Origin: Heliopora coerulea
Taxonomy: Eukaryota; Cnidaria; Anthozoa; Scleralcyonacea; Helioporidae
Assembly (NCBI GenBank): GCA_030142905.1
Contig: JASJOG010000159.1
Span: 248,001 to 312,000, forward strand
DNA: 64,000 nucleotides
Direction: 5' to 3'
The position numbers and the translations under genes are program-made. The stretch's first letter is position 1; each line of letters opens with the position of its first letter. Shown piece by piece: positions 1 through 11,702 of the stretch. The notes below the pieces were generated by a model that saw only the letters and a list, made by a program, of their open reading frames with translations, made no database searches and was not told where the DNA came from.

Positions 1-413
1 TTGAAAAGTGGCGCTTGAGATTCTTTATGACCGATTTCCCCGTCTTCTTCTCTAAACGATCTATCTCAAAATATCCGTAATAAAAGCAATGGCGTAGCTA
101 GGGTTAGATACTTTAGTCCTGCTATTCGGAAGTGGAGAAGGAACTAGGGAGGTCCGGGGGACATGCTCCCCCGGGAAATTTTTAAAATTTACAACCCCAA
201 AATGGCCATTTCCTGCAATTTCAGAGTGAAATATCTCATAAATGGAGCATGTAAAAACTGTTTGTTAAAAAGAAACTAAAAGTTTTTTTAAAGGTACTGC
301 CAAAATAATTTCAGAATTAGCTGCAAGTTTAAATATTGTGATCACATGAATATTCCATCAACCACAGTATTTCATCCTTAATTCAATATTGCAATTTTTC
401 AAACACATCTTCG
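1..413. other. AT-rich non-coding DNA, no gene seen
   Basis: I see no coding frame with recognisable motifs. A short GC-rich patch near 150-180 (a run reading GGGGGACATGCTCCCCCGGG) is followed by an A/T-rich stretch, and a similar patch recurs near 26755-26790. This suggests a dispersed repeat, but I cannot name it. Confidence 0.4.
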
Positions 414-3264
414 CTTACACCTTATCCCCTACTTGGGGGTGGGTGGCCATGATCCCTCTTTTCCATTTATGCCTGTCCTGGGCATCTTGCTCTTTAAGGC
501 CCAGTTCCTCCATTCTTTCTCTCAATCCGTCTTTCCATCCTTTTAGCTGTCATCCTCTACTCCTCTTACCCTTGATAGGTTCTTTCCACGCCTGGCGTAC
601 TACATCATCCTCATTCTTTCTCAGTAAATGTCCATACCAGCGGAGTTTACTGCGTTCAACAATCGTCATCACGCTAGTTATTACTGTTGTCCTTCTTCTG
701 ACTTCCTCAATTCTTAACTTGTCCTTTAAGGTCACACCCAACATCATTCTTAGCATTCTCATCTCTGTTGTATTTAACTTTCTTTCATGTTTCTTCTTTA
801 ATCCCCAACACTCTGAGCCATACGTCATCACCGGCCTGACCATTGTAGTGTATATCTTTGCTTTTAATCTCATCGGCATCCTTTTGTCATTCAAAACTGT
901 TTTCACCTCCCTCCATTTCATCCAACTTGCACTCACTCTTGCCTGTACCTCCTTTTCGCAGCCTCCTTTATTGTCGATCAGTGATCCCAAGTACTTAAAA
1001 CTTTTCACCTGTTTTAGTTCCTCTCCATGTGCATCTCTGATGTTCACCTGTTCTTCTCGGTTCTTACTACATACCATCGTTTCCGTCTTTTTAGCGTTCA
1101 TCTTTAACCCATACTTCTCCAGACTCTCTTGCCACTTCAAGAGTCTCTCTTGTAGTTGTTCTTCGCTGTCCGCCATAATCGCCAAGTCGTCAGCAAAAAG
1201 CAGCTCCCACAATTTTTCTGCTCTCAGATCCTCCGACAGGACGTCAATGATAACCGCAAACAAGAGAGGACTCAATGCTGATCCTTGATGTAAGCCCACT
1301 CCAATTTCGAATTCTCTCGACAATCCTCCCATTGCTCTCACCGCTGTCTTACAATCCTGGTATGTTTCCATGACCATGCTCACTAGCTTCTCCGATACCC
1401 CTCTTCGTCGTAAGCACCAGTACTATACTTCCCTTGGTACACGATCATACGCTTTCTCTAAATCAACAAAACCACAAAACACTGCTAGATTTCTTTCTAT
1501 CCTTTTCTCCACCAATTGTTTGACAATGAATATTGCGTCTACTGTGCTCCTTCCCGACATGAAACCGAACTGATTAGGGTCAAGTTCTACCATTTTTTGA
1601 ATGCGCTTGTCCAATATTCTTTCCAGGATCTTTAGTCCATGTTCCAATAATTTAATTCCTCGCTAGTTTCCACACTCCAAAATGTCGCCCTTTTTCTTAA
1701 AGATGGGTACTATCAGGCTTTTCCTCCAATCATCCGGGGTCTTTTCTTTCTCCCACACTGCTTTCAATAGATCCGTCATCCAAATCAAGCATTCCTCACC
1801 ACCTGCTCTCAACATATCAATACTAATTCCGCTGACTCCTGGTGTTTTATTGCTTTTCATTCCTTTCATTGCCTCTCTCACGTCTTCCACCTCTATCCCT
1901 TTTCCCGGTCCTTCCACTTTATACGTTTCTATTATCTCTGCCTGCTTATTTTCTACGTTGAGAAGTTCTTCAAAATATTCTGCCCACCTTGAACTAATCT
2001 TTTCTTCATCAAATAACATTTTCCCTTCCTTATCTTTTATGATATCAATGTTCCCCGTCTCTTCACTCTCTCTCTGTCGTGCCTTTGCGATCCTGTAGAT
2101 TCGTTTCTCCCCTTCTTTGGTCTCTAATTGATCATACAATTCCTGTGTACTTCGCTTTTTGGCGATTGCCACGATCTTTTTGGCTTCTCCTTTCTTTATC
2201 CTGTATTCCTCCTTGTCTCCTTCAAACATTGACTTTTGCCATTTTTTAAAAGCTAGCTTCTTCTGCTTGAGTACTTGTCTCGCATCCTCATTCCACCACC
2301 ATGATTCTCTTTGCTTTTTTCTGCCAGATTTCGTTCTTCTTAAAACCTCCTCACTCGCCTTTCGTAAAGTCCGTTTTAACTCTTGCCACATTTCCTCCAC
2401 CTCCCCTTCTTTGACCCTTCCTACGATCATCTTTTCCACCACATCTCTGAACTTTGACTTTATTTCCACCCTCTTTGATTTCCATGTCATAAATCTTCCT
2501 ACCTTTCTGACCTTTCGTTTATGTTCTTTGTTTTTCCACATATCAAGCACTACCAATCTGTGCTGACTCACAATCTCACTTCCTGGGATGACTTTACAGT
2601 CCTTCAAGTTCTTCACCTCGCTTTGCTTTACAAAGATATAGTCTAGCTGACTGGTTCTTCCACCACTGCTATATGTAATAAGATGTTCATTTCTTTTTCG
2701 ATACCGTGTATTACACACTACTAGTTCTTTCCTCTGTGCCATGTCTAAAATTTTTTCTCCTTCATTTCTCTCTCCGTAACCATGCCCCCCATGAACTCTA
2801 TCATATCCACCACAGTCTTTGCCAACATGTCCGTTTAAGTCACCTGTAATTACTAATACCTCACTCTCAGTAAGTTCCCTCACCATATCTTCTAGTTCAT
2901 CCAGGAAAACTTCTTTCTCCTCCTCAGTACACCCAACTTGTGCCCCATATGCCGATATTATCATAACAATTCCCTGTCCTCCTTTCAGTTTGATTGCCAT
3001 TAACCTGTCACTAACTCTCTTCACTTCCACTACATTATCCTTCCATCTTTGTGATATAATAATTCCCACTCCATTTCTATTGTTTGACTCACCACTGTAA
3101 AAAATCTTATATCCTCCACCTAATTCTTTCGCAGCATTACCTCACCATTTAGTTTCTTGGACACACATTACATCAATGCTTCTCCTCCCCATCTCTTCCG
3201 CCAGCTTTCTTCCTCTGCCCGTCATTGATTCTACATTCCATGTAGCAAATCTCCATCTCTCCAT
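414..3264 (-). pseudogene. RTE-type LINE, endonuclease-reverse transcriptase, four stops
   Basis: A non-LTR retrotransposon polyprotein in which an apurinic-type endonuclease nicks DNA and the reverse transcriptase copies its own RNA at the nick. On the minus strand one frame runs from an ATG at 3264 to a stop at 414-416. In order: N-terminal endonuclease (WNVESMTGRG, QETKW, then ITGDLNGHVG and SQLDYIFV), linker, RT with NKTPGVSGISIDML, FVDLEKAYDRVP, GLHQGSALSPLLF and catalytic FADD, and the RTE-like tail RWYGHLLRKNEDDV. The frame is broken only by stops at 3142-3144, 1663-1665, 1423-1425 and 550-552, all in the same frame, so there is no net indel over about 2.85 kb. This suggests a fairly young, inactive copy. 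RTE clade is inferred from domain order and C-terminal motifs. Confidence 0.85.
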
Positions 3265-3480
3265 TTCTTTCCGAATTCAAAGTAGCACATCGGGCTTATG
3301 TCGTAAGCCGTCCTATCCAGCGGTGTCCCCAGCTTTCTTTTTGTCGTAGGCAGGTGGGGGCGCCCACGGAGTACTTCGGGCTGTACCCCGCCCTTGTTTT
3401 GGGATCATAGCATATAATTGGAGCAATAAAATTTTTGCGGCCGGATGCCCTTCCTGACGCCAACCCCTTTTAGTCGCCTT
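3265..3480 (-). mobile_element. 5' untranslated region of the RTE LINE
   Basis: GC-rich DNA directly upstream of the RTE start codon, including a run on the minus strand around a GGGGTACAGCCCGAAGTAC motif. No open frame. Assigned by position and by the change in base composition at about 3480. Confidence 0.55.
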
Positions 3481-3507
3481 CTAGACACGCAGAGGATACG
3501 TTGGGTC

Positions 3508-3562
3508 TATTCTTAACCGCTTTTTAACCAATTTTTAACCAATTCTTAACCAATTTTTCAAA
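3508..3562. repeat. Short tandem repeat, about 11-bp unit
   Basis: Four to five imperfect copies of a TTTTTAACCAA-like unit lie side by side just beyond the RTE 5' region. Function unknown. Confidence 0.6.
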
Positions 3563-3626
3563 TACATGAAGGTTGTCAAGTCACTTAAGTGGCTAATTTA
3601 GCCTAATTATATTGTTCATATTTAAT

Positions 3627-3727
3627 GGTTTCTTAGGACAAGTTGAAACCGATGACAAAATCATTAACATAAATTTTAATAGAACTGTTTCGCCCAATGT
3701 CAGGGCTCATCAGCATGCCTAGGAAAC
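3627..3727 (-). ncRNA. Hammerhead ribozyme-like motif (uncertain)
   Basis: On the minus strand CTGATGA (707-713 of the 3000s) is followed by a perfect 4-bp stem II, GCCC/GGGC, with a 7-nt loop, then GAAAC. About 50 nt further a GTC lies next to a segment that pairs over about 8 bp with DNA upstream of the core. A possible 4-bp stem III (ACAG/UUGU) is present. The proximal part of stem I is poor (one pair, then a bulge), so this may be a decayed or chance motif. Confidence 0.35.
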
Positions 3728-4513
3728 ACGAATATCAATTGCAGGTAAATTCATGATTCCGACATGGACAGTCTCCAAAAAGAAGCCTAGAATTATGAGC
3801 AGTCTGGTTTCAACGCGCCAGATTCTCGTCCTCACACCTCTTAAAGTCTTAAGAGGAGTTTGGTTAGAAATGGGAGACAATATGGGAACTTTCATGGATA
3901 TGAAATTGCTCAGTTTTTCATCTCATCCCAATCTTTTTCTAACCCTTTACCCCCATCCCACTCATGTTTTAACCTCATACAACAAAGTTATGGGTAGTGA
4001 TCGTCTTCATATAAAGGAAATAATAACTGTACTTATGGAGCATCCTGAAAACATTTTTCAATACTACCATTTGCATTTGGTTTGCTTGGAGGATGTACTG
4101 CTTTTGGCAGCAGTACTGCTTGTAGATGATCTTGTTGGGTTTCTCTGGTCTTCACGTTCTTTCTTGTTTAAGGCACTTGTTTTACTTTGGCATAAGCATC
4201 ATATTCGACTTTTTGAAAAGTGGGTTGATTGAATATTGTTCTCTCCTTGTTGTGAGGAGGGGATTTAGGGAGCTTTCAATACAATTCCGAAAGCTAATTT
4301 AAGAGTTCTCTTGTTGAAATTGCTTGCCTTCTTGAAAAGTGCTTGCAGCATTTTGCTGAGCTTGAATAGGCATTAGACAAGCAGGTACACCATCAAACTT
4401 GAGATTTTATTTTTATCATTTTCCTTTAAAATATTCAATAAGCCATCAAGTAAGATTCAAATCCTGTATTTAAATCTTGGTAAAGCATTTCTCTTCCCAG
4501 GATCGATGATTGT
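3728..4513. other. Unassigned DNA; weak open frame 3753-4232
   Basis: A 159-codon plus-strand open frame (3753-4232) has no domain I recognise. Its composition (many Leu/His, few charged blocks) does not look like a conserved protein, and the minus strand here is broken by many stops. Left as unassigned. Confidence 0.4.
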
Positions 4514-4717
4514 GTTTGGCTTTTTGGAGTGTTTAAATTTTTTTTAGTTTGAACTAGACATGGTTTTTAAAGAAAAAAAAATACAATCTAAGCCACAACC
4601 TATTTTATTAGGAAATATTAAATTCATATTCATAACTCAAATTTCCAGTATTTTTTTTCTTTAAAAAACATGTGTAGTTCAAACTAAAAAAATTTAAACA
4701 CTCCAAAAAGGCCAAAC
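4514..4717. mobile_element. Foldback (MITE-like) element, ~65-bp inverted arms
   Basis: The left arm (about 4514-4581) starts GTTTGGCTTTTTGGAGTG and the right arm (about 4650-4717) is its near-exact reverse complement, separated by about 68 bp of AT-rich DNA. No coding capacity. It ends one base from the stop codon of the hAT transposase, so it is either an insertion at that point or part of the hAT 3' end. No clear target duplication was found. Confidence 0.7.
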
Positions 4718-5740
4718 TTATTTGTATCTAAAATTAAGCCTTCTAGGTTTCTCAATAAACTTTGCAATGATACAGTTATGCAGCTCCTTCTTATCCTCAT
4801 GTTCCTTCAAAATATCTTTATGTACAGATATTCTGCATAATGAACCTAGTCGTTCATCCCCCATAGAGTTTTTTAAGTAAGTTTTGACTCGCTTCAAACA
4901 TGAAAAAGATCTTTCAGCTGATGCACTAGAAACAGCCATGACTGCATTGAGTTTAAGTAACTTAACAAATTCTGGAATACATTGCTGAATATCAATGTGG
5001 TAAATATATTCTAAAAGCTCCATGGGGTTTTCTTTAACAAAATCATGATCTTGGTAAACAATAACCAGTTGACTCACAAGCTTAGGGATGTCAAAAAGAG
5101 GGCCATATTTATCTTTAAGTTGTTAAATTTTATCATTAGGGACACTTTCCTTTCATTGTATAAAGAGTTTAGGATTGACTAAATCAAGGAATGAAAAACT
5201 TTCTGCATCATTTAATTTTTCACAAAGCATGCCAACAATACAATCAATAACCTCACAGTACAGTTGCTTGTAATTCATATCTCTCTCAGATCTTCTGGTT
5301 GGGGTACCAGCTCTATTTTCAGCTGCACAATAACAATCACTAAAAGCAGTATCATTACGAATTTTATTATTAAGAAAATCAACAAAATTTTGGATTTTTT
5401 ATATGCCATAAGAAAAATCAGTCGACCTATTCTGAAGGATATCATAAAGAATAGAAGACTGCTGTAAAATTTTATAATAGAGCTCCAGAAGAAAACAGAA
5501 AATAAAGGATTCCAGGTAGTGGAGTAAACCATCAGTTCGAGTAACAGCTTCATCAGTCCAATTGCGAGGATTTTCACTAATCTCTGTAAGGGCAGCTACT
5601 AAAGAGTCAAAGTTATTGAAAATAGCAGAAATGGCACGAGATTTATAATATAATCTGGTTTCACTAGGATTAGGGATATCAATACCATGCGACTTAAGAT
5701 GAGCATTTCTTTCAGGACTAGATCCGCCAAAAGATTGGTG
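4718..5740 (-). pseudogene. hAT transposase, C-terminal part (segment 3 of 3)
   Basis: C-terminal half of a ZMYM1-like hAT-superfamily transposase (TTF zinc finger, DUF4371, hAT dimerisation domain), a cut-and-paste nuclease. The 3' portion carries the dimerisation signature SSASAERSFSCLKRVKTYL; upstream are SPERNAHLKSHGI, ALTEISENPRNW and RTDGLLHYLESF. The frame runs through with in-frame stops near 5399, 5150 and 5123. The 5' side ends at about 5733, where the CR1/L2 LINE begins. The missing upstream coding part resumes at 15832 beyond the LINE: one side ends in ...AFCTF and the other continues ...FGGSSPERN, as expected for a split gene. Confidence 0.85.
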
Positions 5741-5754
5741 AATAGCCACGCAAA

Positions 5755-6075
5755 GATGGCGGCAGTTGAAATTACGAGAGAGTGCAGTGTTCCAGAAGAG
5801 CATGGTATTCGTAATGTTGAGTTATTGAACGTCGAAGAATGCAAGAAGAACTTGGTTATTACTAGCAAAGGAAATTTTAAATGGTTTGGGGAATTTGGGA
5901 CATTACAACTATTATTTGACCGTCTCTTAAAGAAGCAGACAAATTGGTGGAAACGGGAGGTAGTTGCGGAAAGCTCAAAGTCGACGAGTTAATAATAAGA
6001 TGGTATTCAGATAACCACTCGCTTACAGTTAATGGGATTAAGGATGAAGAGATTAAAAGACGTTTGCGAAATTAA
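5755..6075 (+). pseudogene. LINE ORF1, N-terminal domain
   Basis: Starts at the ATG at 5755 (MAAVEITREC). The first frame stops at 5990-5992, but the adjacent frame continues the same domain (DELIIRWYSDNHSL up to LRN at about 6072), so a one-base indel near 5935 splits it. I do not recognise a characterised domain. The plus-strand frame upstream of 5755 is antisense to the hAT gene and is not part of this protein. Confidence 0.5.
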
Positions 6076-6078
6076 GCG

Positions 6079-6785
6079 ATGGAAGAAGCAGACCATGACA
6101 TAAATATGTCCGAAAATTGCTTTGAAAAACATGAAGATGAAAGTTCGAGCCATAGTAGATCTGATGATGATGAATTATCACAGAGTCTAGCTGATAGATC
6201 GCATAAGACTACTGCAGAAGATTTTGTTGTGATTTTGGAGAAAATTGAGTCAATTGAAGATAAATTAGAACGTAAAATTGAAGATATAGCTCTCGACGTG
6301 TGCAAATTAAAAGAAGCCAACAATCTTAAATTATCATTGACGCATGAATATATTTGCCGTATTAAAGAGGAAAATCCTCAGCTAAAAGCCGAAAATGTTT
6401 CCCTGAAAGAGAGAGTAGATTACACAACTTTTGCTATGTCGGACCTTAATACTAAATGAAAAAGTTGATTGAGGAAGAAAAACAGAGCTTGGTCACTGCA
6501 TTAAAAATTTTGCAAGTTAAAGAACTCGATAACAACAGGCTTGGGAAGTGGCAAACTGCGACAGCCGGAAAGCAAAGAGAGAACTCACAGTTTAAATCCA
6601 TCGAAGTATTAACTGACAGTGAAGATAGTATTCCGTTGGCGAATAGATATTCAGAATTAACCAATGAACGTCGAATAAACAAAGAAGAAAATGAACAAAT
6701 GTGCAGGCAACAAGGTCAACTAACAAGCGAACAACCAAGTCAACAAACATGTGAGCAGCTTGGTCGACAAACGGAAACTAGCTAA
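6079..6785 (+). pseudogene. LINE ORF1, acidic coiled-coil region
   Basis: Acid-rich protein (EEADHDINMSENCF, then KIESIEDKLERKIEDI) whose heptad-like Leu/Ile spacing predicts a coiled coil over residues ~55-125, followed by a Gln-rich tail (6456-6785, repeated EQ/QQ). The frame shifts at about 6456. LINE ORF1 proteins commonly trimerise through coiled coils and bind RNA; the role here is by analogy only. Confidence 0.6.
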
Positions 6786-6954
6786 CAGCGAAGACAAGAA
6801 AATCAATATAATCAACTCAGGAATAAATTTAAACGTCAAAGGCTTTTAAAGTCAAAAGAAACTGAACTTTCTGACATTCGTAATACATTGGGTAACGCAA
6901 TAGATTCGCCCAAACATGATTTAAATGGTAATAATGGGCTAAATCAATTGAACG

Positions 6955-7504
6955 AAAGGCCATAATTATCATTGGAGACTCAATTATAAAGCACATTGAT
7001 CCAAAAAAATTATCTCGTAGAACAGTACATAAATTCACTCATCCTGAGAAAACATGTGATGAAGTTAATGTGGCAATTGACGATATTCAGGAAACACTTG
7101 ACCCTTCGCATGTTATCATTCACTGTGGAACAAACAACTTAGTTACTGATTCTGATGAAGTATGGACTACTAAAATCGAAAATCTGGCTTTGAAGGTAAA
7201 AAGTAAATTTCCTAATTCGAATATCGGAATCTCAGGACTAACTTATAGAGATGACGTCCCTTGCAACCAAGTGTGTGTGTAAGTTAATGAAAAACTTAAA
7301 AAGTTGACTGTGGATCACAAGTTTTCCTATATAGATAATTCCGTTGTTGATAAAACTTGTTTAAATAGAAGCAAGCTTCATTTAAATGACAAAGGATCTG
7401 CTTTATTGGCTGTCCAATTTATTAAATTTTTAAAACCAACCTCTAATGACAGTCAACGACTCAAGAATCGTGATCTGGGTTTTCAAATGGGTTTATTCAA
7501 ATAG
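6955..7504 (+). pseudogene. LINE ORF1, SGNH/GDSL esterase-like domain
   Basis: Encodes IIIGDSIIKHIDPKKL (block I, Gly-Asp-Ser nucleophile), then HVIIHCGTNNLVTDSDEVW (block III, GTNxL) and a downstream DKTCLNRSKLHLNDKGS segment that fits the catalytic Asp/His end. Esterase domains of this kind occur in ORF1 of CR1/L2-group LINEs. A stop at 7280-7282 and a frame change split it. The final frame ends at 7502-7504. Confidence 0.7.
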
Positions 7505-7639
7505 CTGGGGTAAATGCTAATGAAAATCGGGGATCAGAGACTTATATAACCAAGCGGGAAATGCAAAAAATGTGCAGTCAACATGGTTCTACTGAAGGTA
7601 ATGAAAAAATTTTGTTGCATAACATTGCTAATATCAAAG

Positions 7640-8946
7640 TCTTTAAGCTTGCTCGCATCAATATAAATAGTTTATATAGACATATTGATGAGATTCGTTT
7701 TATTTTTTATGGCTACGTCTTTGGAAGTGCTAGCCATTAAAGAATCTAAACTTGACGATACTATTTCTGATGGGGAAATATACATCCCCCGGATATGTCA
7801 TAGTAAGGAAAGATCGAAATAGATATGGTGGTGGGGTAGCTTTATAAATTAAGGAAAACCTGTCTCACTCAGTTAGAGCTGATCTTGTGCCTAATCGACT
7901 GGAAATGCTCTCTGTAGAAATTAATCTCCTTTACAGTTGTTCGTTTTTAGTCAGTACGTGGTATCGACCGCCAAGCGCAGGTATAGATTTAGTTGATGAC
8001 TATATTAGATTCGTTGAAAAATGCGACTATACTAATAAACAATTAATTGTTTTAGGAGATATGAATTGTGACTATTCCAAAAGTCCACCTGAGCCCCATA
8101 CTCGAAAATTGCAATTTTTATCGTCTGCATACCAATTAGAACAACTGATTTCGGAACCGATACGTGTAACAAAAAGGTCAGCTACTTTAATAGATCTGAT
8201 ATTTACAAATGAGACAAAAAATATAGCAACATCAGGAGTGATTCATGGCATGTCAGACCATAGTTTAATTTATGTTGTTCTTAAGTATATTCCACCTAAG
8301 CCTAGACCGATCACAAAAGAAGTACGAAACTTAAAACACTTTGTGAAGGAAAACTTTATTTATAACATACTTAATACGCCTTGGCAAGAAATAGAAACTA
8401 TAAATGATCCTAACTTAGCTTGGAAAGTCTGGAAATCCAATTTTAATGTTATACTAGATAGACACGCTTCTATAAGACATAAGCGTATAAGACAATCTTC
8501 TATTCCATGGCTTACCCGGAACATTAAACAGATAATGCAAAATCGTGATTATCATAAAAAACAATTTGTTAGGCACGGCTCCAAATATCATTGGAAACTT
8601 TATCAAGCCGGAAGGAACAGAGTAAATATTGAAATGCGGAAAAGTAAGTTGCGCTATTATTGTCAAAAAATTGGAGAATGTAATAAAATCGACCCGAAAA
8701 CTACTTGCAAATTGATTAATTCCCTTACTGGTCGAGCGAGTAAACCAAGCGGCCGTGTAAATGAAATCGAGATTGATGATAAAATTATTTCTGATGATAA
8801 AAATATTTCGGAATCTTTTAATGATTTCTTTATTAATATTGGACCCAAACTAGCTTCTGAATTAACAAAACAGTCAACTAATAAGGTTGACACTTATTTA
8901 AAAAGTCATGTTGATTCTAATATCCCATCATTCCGCTTTATGTATA
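7640..8946 (+). pseudogene. LINE ORF2, endonuclease and linker
   Basis: Beginning near 7640 in broken frames (FKLARININSL) and open from 7887: an AP-like endonuclease with STWYRPPSAG, VLGDMNCDY (catalytic GDxN), TLIDLIFTN and the terminal SDH in GMSDHSLIYV, then a linker leading to RT. The frame is interrupted at 8947 by Ginger. Joining 8946 to 12158 keeps the codon phase and leads straight into the RT N-terminus, so the insertion is later than the LINE. Confidence 0.8.
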
Positions 8947-9457
8947 TGTTGTGGGGTAAATTTAGGCGGTGGTTCAATTTTTTTTTAAACTAGTTCAAAA
9001 AAATTTTAAACTAGTTTAATTTTTCTCGAACCAGTACAATTTTTTTTGAACTGGTGCAATTTGTTTTGAACCAGTTCAAATGTCAAGGTTCTAAAATGGG
9101 ATTTTAATTTTTGGGGAGTCATAAAAAGAAAGGAGTTTAGTTTTTTTCGGGGGTCAAATAACAAAAACAAAAAAAATAAAAAAAATTCCACACACCCCAC
9201 CGAAATATCTTTAACATGTCACTCTCCTTTGTTCACTTTCTGAATTTCTCCATTGCTCCCCTTCATTCTTTTCTCTCCTGAACGTTGTCCCTACTTATAT
9301 CATACGAGACTTACCAGAGATAGTGCTAACCCATCCACTTGGTAGACACGGCCGATTGGGCTTAACATTACGTAATACTACATAGTGATAATCGCACTAC
9401 ACCACAAGGACTTCGATACCGTGCTTTCTTTCTTGTTAAATAATTAAGTTTACTCTT

Positions 9458-9462
<5 letters not shown>

Positions 9463-9520
<58 letters not shown>
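9463..9520 (+). repeat. (CT)n microsatellite
   Basis: About 58 bp of near-perfect CT repeats inside the Ginger element, 80 bp upstream of its coding region. Confidence 0.95.
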
Positions 9521-9521
<1 letters not shown>

Positions 9522-9601
9522 AGCAAATTTATTCGCATATTAGTATTATGGTGATCAAATTTTGTCTCACATCCACATTGCCCTTTGGTGACAAACGAGA
9601 T

Positions 9602-11087
9602 ATGACGCACAACTGTACAGACAGAGAAGTATTTTATGAAAAATTAGATGAACTCAAAGCAGCCCAAAAGAAAAAGGAAATCGTTCATAAACCTTTTCAT
9701 AGAAGATAGCTTCTACGAAAAAGCCAAAACATTCCTGAAGCACAAACATCAACAAGAACGAGAAATCTCGAACCTGCAGCCACATCACAATGAAGGTGAA
9801 CATGAAATTAAGCTTACTAAGTATGAAAAAGCTACTATCGAAAGAAAGAATCGGTCTTACAACGACGACTCCCTACTTAATTCCAAGGGGAAGAAAGTTG
9901 TTCCTAAAAACCAGTTGTATGATGTCCTACATCTAGCACACAATCGAATCGCACATAGAGGAAGAGAGATCACAGCAAAATGGATCAACAATAACTTTGA
10001 AGTGAACCTAAGGGTAGTCAACCTCTTTGTCAGCCTGTGTCGATTTCATGCAGAACAGAAATGTGTAACAAGCAGAGTGAAAACAGTTCAGAGGCCACTC
10101 CAATCTCCATTGTTTTTATCTCTCATCGAGATCGATTTAATGGACTTTAGAAACTGTGAATGTGACTGTAATGAGCCCCACAAATGAGCAGTTAATATAA
10201 CTGATCATCACACCAAATTCGTTTATGTTGCACCGATTCACTTCAAGTCTGCAGATCAAGTAATAGAAGCTCTGCAAACCTTCTGTTTTACATACGGTTT
10301 TCCCCAGAAGATAATCAGTGACAATGGGAAAGAGTTCAACAGTAAGGAAATGCAAACCTTTTGTAAAGAGAATTCCATTGAACTGACCCATGACGCCCCT
10401 CGTACACCAACCACGCAAGGTCTCGTGGAAAGATCCAATCGATCTTGGAAGGAGGACGTGAGGGCACTTATAAGTAGTACCCCAGGAAAAGACATCAAGA
10501 AATGGTGCAAATATGTCTCCGAAGCCTGCTACATAAGCAATATCACCTATCATAGGGCCATCAAAGTCAGTCCTTATGAAGCAGTCTATGGCTTTAAGCC
10601 TCACAGAGAGAAAACTTCAACACTTGCTGAAACAAGCACACAACGACAACAATCAACAGAAACTACACAATATTTAGAAACTGACCCTACTGAAAAACGA
10701 CTACAATCTCCAGAAGATGATCAATTACTGGCAGACCTGCCCCCTAAACGACAAAAGATAATTGAAAGCCAAGCCAATTACAATAAAGCTATGGTAGATC
10801 AAACAAGTAAAAAAGAAGCAAGGAAAAGCAAATTTAAGGTTGGGGACATGGTCTCCATAAAAATTAACCGTGTCGATAAAACCACACCATTACACCCCAA
10901 TCTTCTGCTTGAAAAAATCACAGCCTTCGAAAACACTTTTGCTAAAGTTGTAACGCAATTCGGAATAATAAGCACTTTAATTGCTTCGAACAGACTCAAT
11001 TCCTGCACAGCCACAAATGTGAAACTGGATTATACAAAAGAACTTTCATTTTCAGCTGCCTGCAAAAAATCTCACTCTGTTGAATAA
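9602..11087 (+). pseudogene. Ginger transposase (DDE integrase), one stop and one frameshift
   Basis: Integrase-like transposase. An ATG at 9602 opens a frame (REVFYEKLDELKA) that shifts near 9700 into the main frame. Domains: H2C2 zinc-binding region (about HLAHNRIAHRG ... LCRFHAEQKC), catalytic core with EIDLMDF (first Asp), SDNGKEFNS (second Asp) and GLVERSNRSW (Glu), then a C-terminal basic region with FKVGDMVSIKI. One nonsense codon at 10185-10187 interrupts the core, and the frame is otherwise continuous to 11087. Two lesions in about 1.5 kb indicate a recently inactivated copy. The KRAB-A-domain-2/Ginger integrase family fits best. Confidence 0.85.
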
Positions 11088-11429
11088 GTACCATTCAAAT
11101 GTAATCTATGCAGTTCACAACTAGTTTCTTCGCGAATTGCTGTTCAAATACAATGTAAAGCGATTGCAAATATTACAATTTATGAACCTTTTATTTATTA
11201 TGTAATAATTGTGACTTAAAATATGAATGACTCCAACTTTATTAACAACATATATGTCTATTAGATATTAATGTAATAACTGGCATTTGTTCCCTAAATA
11301 GTCATATCAGATGTTAAAGGGATACCGTGTCACTTTTTAAATACTCATTCTTTTGTCACCATTCATTCCAAAGAAAAATAAAACATTTTCGTTACCGTTA
11401 ATACGGAAACCTCGCATTTTTGACAGTAA

Positions 11430-11702
11430 CTCTGACCCTAACGTTAATCCTAGCACTAAATATAAGCCTAACTCTAATTCTGACACTAACCTTAACCTTA
11501 ACCCAAACCTTAACCCCAACCTTAACCCCAACCTCAACCCTAACCTCAACCCTAACCTCAACCCTAACCCTAATCCTAACCCTAACCCTAACCCTAACCC
11601 TAACCTCAATCCTAACCTCAATCCTAACCTCAACCCTAACCTCAACCCTAACCCTAACCCTAACCCTAACCATAACCATAACCCTAACCCTAACCCCAAC
11701 CA
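11430..11702 (+). repeat. Telomere-like (CCCTAA)n array inside Ginger
   Basis: About 270 bp of CCCTAA with variants CCTCAA, CCTTAA and CCCCAA; the most regular part is 11560-11695. It matches the metazoan telomere repeat TTAGGG read on the minus strand. It lies between the transposase stop and the right inverted repeat, so it is part of the transposon as it stands, not a chromosome end. The Asn-Pro and Leu-Thr repeat 'proteins' read from it are artefacts. Confidence 0.9.

Noticed and set aside
389..2566. Plus-strand open frames of up to 299 codons
   Set aside because: Antisense to the RTE polyprotein; Ser/Phe-rich composition is the expected shadow of its codons.
3753..4232. 159-codon plus-strand frame, briefly considered as a piggyBac-like fragment because of a YNKVMGS stretch
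   Set aside because: No other transposase motif in order, no terminal repeats or TTAA sites, and the frame has ordinary AT-rich composition.
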